A DNA stretch of 64,000 nt, taken from Flavobacterium gelidicaeli. GTDB taxonomy: Bacteria > Bacteroidota > Bacteroidia > Flavobacteriales > Flavobacteriaceae. Every line of letters begins with the position of its first letter. Position 1 is the first letter of the stretch. The stretch lies in the NCBI RefSeq assembly GCF_013294005.1, contig NZ_JABSNK010000001.1:310001-374000 (forward strand). The letters run 5' to 3'. This document shows positions 52,940 through 62,800 of this stretch, piece after piece. Position numbers and translations under genes: made by a program. Below the pieces are notes generated by a model. It made no database searches and was not told the DNA's origin. It saw only the letters and a list, made by a program, of their open reading frames with translations.

Positions 52940-55057
52940 CTAATAATCAAAATACCAGTTAAAAATATCAGCTCTTAATCCTAATGTAAACCAATTTGTA
53001 CTTTGAGTAAAGGTAGTTGCTGTATTTTTGGAAGGATCATAACTTCTATAAATATAACTACCAAATAATTTTAGATTAGTTGCTGGATTTACCAAATATC
53101 CCATTTGTAAATCAGTTATAAAAATAGCAGTTTTATTCCCTTGACCTACTTTAACACCAGTATCATAAGGCCTATTGTCCTCATAATCTTTATAAATATT
53201 TCCACCGTAGTTAAAACTATCTTCGACAGTGTCAAAATCAAAACCTCGAGTTCCAATAGTAATTTTTGCATCAGCAAAATACCTTCCTTTATGATACCTA
53301 GCAATAGCAAGAAACTCTCTAAAGTTACCGCCCCATTGATGACCTAAACTCTGGTTATTATGCGCATAATTAGTAATAGGATTACTGTGCGAATACACAT
53401 AAGGACGCGCTTGATTGTATTCTAATTGTAATAATAAATTATCTACATTAAAAGCATTATAATACTTCACACCTAGCTGGTAGGCAAATTTGTTTTTCCA
53501 ACTGTTATCTGCACCACGTACATCACCAAGTGAAAACTCATCAATCAATAACTGCCCGTATAGATTAATCTGATTACTCCATTTGTATTTAAAAGTAAGT
53601 CCTAAAAGCGCATTTCCTGTTTTAGCTGAAGACTCAAATTCAACGGCACGATAAAAAATTATCGGGTTTATAAAACTAGCATCAAATCCCCTATCGTTTG
53701 TATTAGTCCAAACAACAGATTCAAAGAACCCTAAATTCAATCGGTTAGAAACATTCCAACTCAAATAATGGTTGGCAATAAATTTAGTAGCATAGGTTCT
53801 TTCAAGCGTAACCTCTGGGCGCACATCCTTGAGCCACATGTATGTATTTGTATATTTCAATTTCCAAAAAGTGGTGTTTATTTTAAAATAAGGATACGGA
53901 CTCGCGCCATCACTTTCTAATAAAGAACGGTAACCATCCCCAATAAAATTCCTTCCATATCCTAATTGCAAGTCAATATGTTTGCTTGGCGCAAAAGTAA
54001 TATTGGCCTCAGCCATAGGAAAATCATACGAATTTGTTTTAAATTCTTTTGCAATACCTATTCCAGGGATAATTGCAGGATCCCCTCCATCTGGTTTAAT
54101 TGATTCAGCATAATTATTAAAATAACCGGCAAACCTACCTTGACTTTCAAATATTGTAGATGTAAATGTTAAGTTTTTACCTAAACCTCCTCTAACATTC
54201 ACCGCACGCGTATTTACGTAAGTATAAGATGCATCAGAATCAGATGCTTTACCTAATTGCAAATCGACAATAGGATTAACCGTTAACCAATACCCTTCGC
54301 CTTGAATTTGAACCATGTTTTCATTCCAAAGTTTTCTTGCCCACCATCCTGACGCCTCTTTTTTCAATTTATTATTCGCTTCTTTAATATTATAATATTT
54401 AGAAACCTCTTGATAAGTATACGGCTTAGAAGCAGTGTGATTATTACTTCCCACTTTATTTAAAGCGCCATCAAACTGCGCATAGTAACTATGAGAAAAA
54501 GGAATACTCAAATGACTTTCTAGTTCAGGATTGGTGTATTTATAATAAACAATACTATCTAACTCCGTTAATTGTTTATTTTCTGCATCATGTAAAATAG
54601 CGGCATAAGCTATTTCCTCAGAAGCTATTTCTTTAGTACTTTTTAGCGGAATAGATAGCGTAATATTATATTTAGAATAGACTGGAATTCCGTTATGCGT
54701 AGGCGGAATAATTTTAGGAAACTTTGCAAAAACACGCTTCGATTCGGCTATTAGATTCTCATCAACCGCATTTACGTAAATCACTTTAAAAACACCATTT
54801 GCATCAACCTCAAAAAGCACTTTTATAATTCCCTTGAAATTATTTTTTACAAGATTTTCAGGTACAACAAAATTATCAAAAACAAAGTCTTGTACATTAT
54901 CATAAAAACAACGCTCTAACTCCGTTCCTTCACTGTTTTTACAATTTGGAAAAACAGGAAAACGATCTACAGATAAATTAGACTCAGAAATAGTATTTTG
55001 AGAAAAAGTAAAAAAAGAAATGAATGATAGACAAAAAGTTAAGAACGCCTTTTTCAT
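52940..55057 (-). CDS. remB: RemB-like gliding motility outer-membrane protein
   Basis: 705 residues from ATG 55057, which gives a clean signal peptide (FISFFTFSQ); the longer frame to 55135 overlaps deoC and is rejected. Residues 34-138 look like a TonB C-terminal domain (PVFPNCKN, GIIKVLFEVDANGVF, YNITLSIPL). From about 240 a capsule-assembly Wzi-like barrel follows (GRNFIGDGYRSLL, WLKDVRPEVTLERTY) to a terminal aromatic FDY. Order sprA-gcvH-vanZ-deoC-remB agrees with the F. johnsoniae locus as I recall it. RemB affects gliding there. 19 nt after deoC, so probably co-transcribed. Confidence 0.8.
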   Translation of the reverse strand: MKKAFLTFCLSFISFFTFSQNTISESNLSVDRFPVFPNCKNSEGTELERCFYDNVQDFVFDNFVVPENLVKNNFKGIIKVLFEVDANGVFKVIYVNAVDENLIAESKRVFAKFPKIIPPTHNGIPVYSKYNITLSIPLKSTKEIASEEIAYAAILHDAENKQLTELDSIVYYKYTNPELESHLSIPFSHSYYAQFDGALNKVGSNNHTASKPYTYQEVSKYYNIKEANNKLKKEASGWWARKLWNENMVQIQGEGYWLTVNPIVDLQLGKASDSDASYTYVNTRAVNVRGGLGKNLTFTSTIFESQGRFAGYFNNYAESIKPDGGDPAIIPGIGIAKEFKTNSYDFPMAEANITFAPSKHIDLQLGYGRNFIGDGYRSLLESDGASPYPYFKINTTFWKLKYTNTYMWLKDVRPEVTLERTYATKFIANHYLSWNVSNRLNLGFFESVVWTNTNDRGFDASFINPIIFYRAVEFESSAKTGNALLGLTFKYKWSNQINLYGQLLIDEFSLGDVRGADNSWKNKFAYQLGVKYYNAFNVDNLLLQLEYNQARPYVYSHSNPITNYAHNNQSLGHQWGGNFREFLAIARYHKGRYFADAKITIGTRGFDFDTVEDSFNYGGNIYKDYEDNRPYDTGVKVGQGNKTAIFITDLQMGYLVNPATNLKLFGSYIYRSYDPSKNTATTFTQSTNWFTLGLRADIFNWYFDY

Positions 55058-55076
55058 ATTGGTTTTGGTTGTTTTT

Positions 55077-55820
55077 TTAGTATTCTTGTTGCGAATCTTC
55101 GCCATCTGCAATTGCTTTAGCACCTGAAGTTCCAATTCTTTTTACACCTAAACGAATCATATTGACCGCATCGTCGTAAGTACGCACTCCTCCTGCGGCT
55201 TTTATGGGCAATGGAGATGCGTTTTCTAACATCATAATAATAGTTTCAACGGTAGCTCCATTTGGCAAACCATCTTCTGTTTTATAGAAACCAGTTGATG
55301 ATTTCACAAAGACGTTATTATACTCTTCTTCTTTAAAATTTGAAATCACGACATTTTTTATCAATGAAGACAACTGAATTATTTCTTTATCGTTTAAAGC
55401 CGCAACTTCAATAATCCATTTCACTACTTTATTATGATCTAATCCTAACTGAGTACATTGAAGCACTTCATTTTTCACCAAGTCAATATCACCTTCTTTA
55501 AAAGCTTCATAATTACACACAAAATCTAAATCATCGGCACCATCTTCAATCGCTTGTTTTGCTTCCTCAAGCTTATTTTCTACCGTTGAGCTTCCTTCTG
55601 GAAAATCAATTACCGTACCTACTAAAACAGTAGATTTAGCATCAGTAATCATCTTTTGCGCAAGCGCAACCATTTCAGGCCTAATCATTATTAACTTGAA
55701 ATTTTCAGTAATAGCTTCGGCAATAAATTTGGTTACAACTTTATTATTTTCCTTTTCGTCAAGACCAGCTTGATGCGCTGTTTTCAAATAGGTTGAATCT
55801 AAGTAGTTCTTGATATTCAT
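55077..55820 (-). CDS. deoC: Deoxyribose-phosphate aldolase
   Basis: 247 residues, class I aldolase. VKSSTGF (172-178) carries the Schiff-base K173, and PIKAAGGVRT (205-214) the second Lys K207; DDLDFVCNYEAF supplies the Asp. It splits 2-deoxyribose 5-phosphate into glyceraldehyde 3-phosphate and acetaldehyde in nucleoside breakdown; cytoplasmic. Ends ...EDSQQEY just upstream of remB. It has a plausible -7 element at 55858. Confidence 0.95.
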   Translation of the reverse strand: MNIKNYLDSTYLKTAHQAGLDEKENNKVVTKFIAEAITENFKLIMIRPEMVALAQKMITDAKSTVLVGTVIDFPEGSSTVENKLEEAKQAIEDGADDLDFVCNYEAFKEGDIDLVKNEVLQCTQLGLDHNKVVKWIIEVAALNDKEIIQLSSLIKNVVISNFKEEEYNNVFVKSSTGFYKTEDGLPNGATVETIIMMLENASPLPIKAAGGVRTYDDAVNMIRLGVKRIGTSGAKAIADGEDSQQEY

Positions 55821-55857
55821 AATAAGAGATTTCTAAAATGGTTATTAAAGACTGCCA

Positions 55858-55865
55858 CAAAAATA
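55858..55865 (-). promoter_or_regulatory. -7 element for deoC-remB
   Basis: TATTTTTG on the minus strand, 37 nt before deoC. A second TATTTTTG copy lies about 19 nt further upstream, so either could be used. Confidence 0.45.
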
Positions 55866-55943
55866 CGTTTTAAATTCAAAAATAGTTAGATATACACAAT
55901 TAGTTTTGACAAACGAGACACTAGATAAAATTAAAGAGAACAT

Positions 55944-55969
55944 AAAAAAATCCCGTCGAAACGGGATTT
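55944..55969 (-). terminator. Terminator after the VanZ-like gene
   Basis: AAATCCCGT (55948-55956) with ACGGGATTT (55961-55969), tetraloop CGAA, minus-strand T-run at 55944-55950. It lies 4 nt past the stop codon. Confidence 0.88.
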
Positions 55970-55973
55970 AAAT

Positions 55974-56366
55974 TTATTTATTATTTGTGTTTGACGACTT
56001 TACTTTATCATAAAACAACACTAAAAAAGTTGCGAGTGTAGCCCCAGCAATATTTGCTAGAACATCAAACTTATCAGCACTTCTCGTTGTAGTTAACTGC
56101 TGTTGTAAAAACTCGATTAAAACCCCAAAAAATACGGAAAGCATAAACGACACAAACAGCGGCTTGAATCTATTGGCATTGTTTATTTGGGTTCTAAAAA
56201 ATAAAATCCACAATAACGTAAACACAAAATGAAAAAATGCATGAATATATTTATCTAGGTTTGCAATTGAAATTACAGGTAGATTATTTGCTTTAGTTAA
56301 ACATAAAAACAAAACAATAACCGTCCATAATAGTGCAGAAAAAAGAAAAAATAGTTTACGCACCAA
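55974..56366 (-). CDS. VanZ-like membrane protein
   Basis: 130 residues with four helices (about 5-22, 37-56, 70-90, 103-121). [22 protein letters not shown] and [28 protein letters not shown] match VanZ-like proteins (the D-x-x-x-H and E-x-x-Q motifs). Not a sign of glycopeptide resistance: most VanZ-like proteins are housekeeping and of unknown role. It overlaps gcvH by 11 nt. Confidence 0.85.
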   Translation of the reverse strand: MVRKLFFLFSALLWTVIVLFLCLTKANNLPVISIANLDKYIHAFFHFVFTLLWILFFRTQINNANRFKPLFVSFMLSVFFGVLIEFLQQQLTTTRSADKFDVLANIAGATLATFLVLFYDKVKSSNTNNK

Positions 56367-56736
56367 TCAAATCTTTGTAAGCTTCGCTTGATAATAATGA
56401 GTCAAAATCTGCAGTATTTGCTACTTTAATTTTGATCATCCATCCTGCTCCGTATGGATCAGAATTTACTGTTTCTGGAGTGCTCTCTAAAGCGTCATTG
56501 AATTCGATGATTTCACCCGCAAGAGGAAGAAACAAATCCGAAACCGTTTTTACTGCTTCAACAGTACCAAAAACTTCGTCTTTTTCAAGAGTTTGATCTA
56601 AAGTTTCTACTTCAACATAAACGATGTCACCTAATTCTTTTTGAGCAAAATGTGTAATTCCTACTGTAGCTACATCGCCATCTAAACTAACCCATTCATG
56701 ATCTTTAGTGTACTTTAAATTTGCTGGTATACTCAT
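56356..56736 (-). CDS. gcvH: Glycine cleavage system H protein
   Basis: 126 residues, full length. [21 protein letters not shown]-like N-terminus (seen as KDHEWVSLD and [12 protein letters not shown]), [11 protein letters not shown] with the lipoylated K63, and [13 protein letters not shown]. It carries the aminomethyl group between the P, T and L proteins in glycine breakdown. The other gcv genes are not in this window. Placement between sprA and a VanZ-like gene is conserved in Flavobacterium as I recall. Confidence 0.96.
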   Translation of the reverse strand: MSIPANLKYTKDHEWVSLDGDVATVGITHFAQKELGDIVYVEVETLDQTLEKDEVFGTVEAVKTVSDLFLPLAGEIIEFNDALESTPETVNSDPYGAGWMIKIKVANTADFDSLLSSEAYKDLIGA

Positions 56737-56775
56737 AATAATATGCTATTAATGATTGATTATTTATTTGTTACG

Positions 56776-56783
56776 CAAATGTA
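56776..56783 (-). promoter_or_regulatory. -7 element for gcvH
   Basis: TACATTTG followed by CGTAAC on the minus strand, about 40 nt before gcvH; suggests gcvH can be expressed apart from sprA. Confidence 0.5.
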
Positions 56784-56820
56784 ACAATCTTATGTTCAAA
56801 TCTTGTTTAGATTTCCTAAA

Positions 56821-59800
56821 TTAATTTCCAAAATTATAACGCAACGTAAATCCTGAACGAATATTAGTCAATGGGAAAGAGGTTGAAATTACAGCTTTAG
56901 AAAAAGAATGATCATAGTAAAATATTGCAGTTAAGTTCTTACTGAAAGAATAGTCAGCTGTTATTTTTAAAGACCATATATTTTGCCCACCTGCTAATTG
57001 ATTGTTATCATAATCTAAATAACGCACGATTGTCTGGTTATTTCTATAAGAGAAATCAGCTTTCATGTTAATATCTCCTTTAATTATCCCAGTAGGACTA
57101 TCAGCTAATTTTGATGAGAAAATCACATCTTTAAAACGGTATCCTAATCCTACAACATACTCTATCCCCTTAACCTCTGTCAATAGGTTATTATCAAAAC
57201 TCATAGATAGCGCTCTGTCTTTCTTAATTTCTGTTAAAATTTTCAGAGAACTCTTCAATTCAAAATCCATGCGAATTAATGGACTAAATTGTTCTACTAA
57301 ATTGATATTAGAAAGGATAGTTTTGTTATAAAAATTCCCATTATCATCAAAACCATTTGGATCATTATCATAATTAAAATTAGATCGGTATTGATTAATT
57401 GTATAAGATGCTCTATAACTATGCTGCAAAGAGAAACGTTTAAAATTACGTTTAAACATTTCATAACGCATCAATCCATTGTATTTCACAGACCAGTTAG
57501 GTATTGGAACACTTCTAAAAATTCCCGTAGAAGCCTTTGACGCATCACTTCCTGAGTAAGCAGCTAAGAAAGCGGGTAATAAAACTGCTTGATTACTTTT
57601 ACCATATCCTTTTGGGTACCCATCTTCGTCTATATTAGCTGGGTTATTGATATCTATCCCTCTTTCAGTAGCTAATCTATTTGCTACAATTAACCTGTTT
57701 TCTCTAAAATCACTAAATGCTATTGAAGCATTTTCATCACTTGCAGAAAAAGCAGTTTTAATTAAAACAGTCGATATTGAAAACAAACCATAAGTGTAAG
57801 GTGAAAGCGAGTTGTAAGTTCCGTTTGCCGAAACATCGTACTGCTCAGAATAATTCTCAGAATACGATCTATCTGCATTCAAATCAATTTTTAGATCTGG
57901 GAACAAATCAACATTTGCTGTAGCTTTAAACTCTTTATTAGTTACCTGTGTATAATTTTGATTGAAATTATCATAGAATGTTAACCATCCTTTTTTTGCA
58001 GCTTCATAACGCACATCCTCTTGACTACCAAAAATAAATCCTAATGACGGTCTAGAAGAACCTAAGAAACCTACACTAGGTGTATACCCTGGTAATACCG
58101 TTCCACTGTTTTCAGTGTAATTTAACTGAATGTTTTTTACACTAGTTAGTATCCCTCTTAAACCATCAACAAATGGACTACTTGGCGCTGGCTGATTGTT
58201 AGTATTCACAATTTTCTCACCTGGCTTAGGTATTGCTACTTTAGGTTTGCTTCCTTGTTTTTTGTCACTTTTTGAAAGTCCGATATATTTATACAACATA
58301 TCCATATTAAAAGTAGCATTCAAATTATTTGAACGTGCATTTTGAATCGTATTTCCCAAATCATAATCTACACCATCAATATTAATATCTGATAAAGCAT
58401 TAGAAGTACGTTGCCAGCTATAATCACCTGTATAACTATAGTTTGCTTTTACAAAACTTAACAATGGAATTTTATTAATTGGAATTTCATAATTCAAAAC
58501 CAACTGCTGCATGTGCTGATTAGGATCTCCAATATTCCAATAGCTATCCCAAATAGTAAAACTATCAATAGGCTCATTATCTTCGTTCAAATAATTTTTT
58601 ACAATATTGCTTGAAGAAGCAGTGTAACCTAATTTAAGCGATTTAGTTAAGTTAAAATTAAATCCGTATTGGTAATTAAACGAGAAGTTTCTTCTATATA
58701 AAGGATCTAAACCGATTCCTTCAACATTTTCTACTTGTCTAAATTGTTGTTTATTAAACTGCCTATTAATATTTGAATTAAAAGTAATATTAGAAGGTAA
58801 ATAGTTAAAATTAAAATCACTCAACATCTTCCAGTACGAACTTTTCTTCATGAATTTAGTATTCTTGAATGGCTCAACAGGTTTTGACTGAAAAGTATAA
58901 GCATAATCCACAGATGAATTTGTTTGTTGATCTTGATAGTTTTCAATTTCAAAATCATGGCGCTCTACTTCATTGTAAGATTGAGAGAAAGTAAAATTCT
59001 CTACATCATAAACATGAGGTTTTGCTTCAGGACTTCTTTGTTTTCTTACTCCAATAAAGTTAATACTACTTCTCTTTGTATAATCAATCGCCCTATTTTT
59101 AAAATTAGCTCTAGTATCAGCATCAGTAGTTTCATCTAATAATTGTTGCAGTTTAATATCTTGATTAAACGGATCATATTGCGGCGTAATTATCTCTTCA
59201 CCTACAGCATAATTAAAAGGCAAGTTAACGCCCCATTTTACAGGTAATAGTTTACCAAGGTTAATATTTGTTACAATATTATATTGCTGAATATCCTCAC
59301 GGCTTCTTTCATTAGGACCTTGCTCTAAAGCGCCAAAGCCAATAGTGCTTTTTCTTCCCGTAGCAGATACCGTTGCAAAATCAGCAAAATTGGTATCAAC
59401 ATTTAAAACGGCAGCCATACCACCTTGATTATCCATGTCAGCTAATCGAAGCTCATTAAACCAAACCTCTCCTTTAATTTTTTGAACATCATCAGCGTTT
59501 TTAACCCCAACCATTAATGTACGTACCATTCCAAAATTAGGATTTCCCTTAATCCCTATTCTCAATTTATTACTCTTACTAGATGCAGAACCGTCTAGTT
59601 GATCTTCATCTTGGTAGTAAATTCCGTCTAATGGCAAAGTACTTAAATCGATACTCATTGCCTGTATTTTTAACTGAGTCAATAAGGCTAATGATAAATC
59701 AATTTGATTGGCTTCTGGCCACACACTTTCTGCACTCAAAGGAGAACAATTAGCTGCACCTGATCTACTCGGAACAGTTACTTTTAATGGTATTTCGATT

Positions 59801-62800
59801 TGGTAAAAATTATCTGTAAAGTCATTTCCAAAACGAATAAAACCAACCATTTGATCATCACTTAAAGTTACTTCATTTTGCAATGATTCAGCATGTAAAA
59901 ACATTTTCAGTTTTTTGAACTGACGCATATCAATACTTACGTTTTTAAACACCGCTCTAGAGTCATTTTTCTCTAGTCCATCACCAGAAACTCGCAACGA
60001 AAGTGATTGCTCATTTTGATTAATAATTGTATTGTTGTTGTACAATTGCTCTCTAACAACTCCTGGAGGCACAATGTAATTTACAGGACAACGCTCATTA
60101 TTTTCTTGAACATTTACTGTTAAAACATCCAGATCCGTTCCATCATCAGCAATATTTGTATCGTTAAAGTCTAAAGTATTTGTGTACCTTCTCCAATCCC
60201 CTCTTACTAAATCTAATGAACCAAAACGAACAGTTACTTCATCAGTAAAACCAGTCATAAACATCCTCATGAATCTAATTGACCTAAAGTCAGATATGGT
60301 TCCGATGGTATTTTGCGGTTGCGATACTGGAATTTTAAACTGCAGCCATCGCGCATCAGTAACTTGACCGTTAGGCAAAGTAACTTGTGTATTCCTTATA
60401 TCAGTAATATTATTTTGGCCAATAGCCATATTAGGCTGTACATCAATACTGTATTCATAATACGCATTAATTGTATTCATGGTATTGTCTTTATTAATAT
60501 CTTCTACATCTGGAATAGTAGTTGCAGCTCTATTAGCATCATTAATATCTACAGCTGAATTTCCTTCAAGACCATTATAGTTTTTATATCTTTCAACAAC
60601 TCCACCTGTTGTGTTTAAATAATAGGTATAATCATCTGCCGCAGGATCAAGTTCTGAGGCATAGTTAGTATACACTGCAGCTTCGGCATCATTATTCAAT
60701 CCATCTAATCCTATATCTTGGTTTTTACGATTATCCACATTTGTATCAAAAGCATAAATTAAAGATTGTGATGCTGGAACATCTCCCCATAAAGGTCTTG
60801 GATTAACTAATATTTGATCTGGTCCTAATCCGTTTTCATATTGTTTCCTACCATCTTTTAAAATATCCTCAGAAACCTCTCCTAAATTGAAATAGATTTT
60901 TCCTGTATTAGTAGAGGGTGCATTTCCAGCACCTACATACGGATCTAATATCCAAAACTGAATATACTCAACATTAGATTGTTCAAAATTTGTAGAGTTA
61001 ATTGCTCTAGTAATCCCTCCAAAATTATCTTGAGGGCTAGTTCCAAAACCAGCATTATTATTATAAGGTCCTCTATTAGAAGGATAGTAACTTAAATTCA
61101 ATGTGCTCACAACCTGTGTTTGCCCTTGAGCAATATCTGTCAAAGGATACAGCTCTTCACTATAAATTCTTCTAGTTGTATTTAACGATAAATCATCGTT
61201 ACTTATCCCCGAAGGTTTTGAAGTATAAAATATTGGATCAATAGAATACCAAGCTAACTTTGCTCTTTTAAAACCATAACTTAAGTCAGTCGCTGTAGCA
61301 TTAAAATTATAACTACTTTTTACATTTCTATCAGGTGTAGAGGACAAACTCCACGCATAAGCTGAACGCATATCAATGGTAGATTGAGACCCTTCAAAAT
61401 CATCTACATAAATTGTAGACTCCCCTTCAAAATCAGCTGCTTTAGGCGAATCTGGTTTCAAAAATGCTACTTCTCCTCTTATAGAAAGATTAGAAGGAAC
61501 ATCAGTATCAACATTTGGTAATTTATTTACTAATCGAGTAAAGAAAGGTACTTCAGTAGCAAAATTCGTATTGAAACCAAAAATAGTATTGTTTACTGAT
61601 TCTTGACCATAAGACGATTTTTGGGTAAAAGGCTTCTCGGTCATTTTTAATAAAGTGGCCCCAATTAAAAATTTATCTGAAATTTTATGCTCAACATTCA
61701 CTCCCATAAAACGTCGGGTTTGTTGTCCAAAAATTGAATTGTTTTCAAGCGAAATTTCAATTGGTGTATTTGAAGCTTGTAAAGAAGCATCAAGAATTTG
61801 CACACGCCCTAATTGATAGTTCACACTATAATCAACCCCTTCAATTAACACGCGACCCGCAGCGGTAACCACAACAGACCCTTGAGGCACATTAAAAGCA
61901 CCAATAGGAATTCCGTCCCCTCCAGTAGATTTATACTTTCCTCTTAAAAGGAATTTATTTTTATCACTATCTTGCAAAGCGCCAGACTGTGTGTTGCTAT
62001 ACATACTTTTAAACACATATTTTTTCTGGTTAGTGTTGTAGGTAGAAGCATCATCGTAATTTTCTGTTGAACCCGAATTTGATAATTTCGAAAACAATAA
62101 CTCTCCAAAAGGTTCTTTAGTTGTAAAAATAATTCGACCATTTTGCGAATCAATTGTAACTCCAGATAAAAAGTCAAAAAAACCATCACCACCTGTTTGT
62201 GGATCATTATTATAATTTAATTTATCTAAATTAAATACTTTTAATAATGGGGTTTCTTTTACTTTATTCTCAGCTGAAGGATTTGAAGGAAAACTATAAG
62301 GGTTACCAGCAATATCATTTGCCTCTTTGATATAATTTAATGGTGAAGGATCACTATAAAGAATATTAAATCTAAAATCCTCTTGTTTAATTTGATAGGC
62401 ACCTGGAATTTGATAAATATTTTTCATCATTAAGTTCCAAACTGGATTCTTAACATTTGTTAAGTTACTTTTCAGCATTTTTAGGATCAAACTTTGCGTG
62501 ACAATTGCTTGAGAAGAACTTGTTCCCGTCACCACTGTAGCATCAATCCCGTCATTACCAAACTCTCCTACTTGATAAACTTTATCACCCACAGTATATT
62601 CGTAAGCTACTGCAAGGATTTCATCGTTATTTAATCTTTGTTGCAAAGAGATGTAACCTAATTGTGCATTATAAGTAAACTCATTAGAGGTTAATTTTCT
62701 TGCATTTTCTAATTTCGAATAATCTTGACCTTCATTTACTGTTACATTAAATCCCGAACTTGCCGTAACAATTTCCCTAATATTAGTATTTAACAACCCT

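Noticed and set aside
55974-56366. VanZ as a glycopeptide resistance gene
   Set aside because: No vanA/H/X genes; VanZ-like proteins are common housekeeping membrane proteins.
57065-57331. 88-codon plus-strand ORF
   Set aside because: Antisense shadow of sprA.
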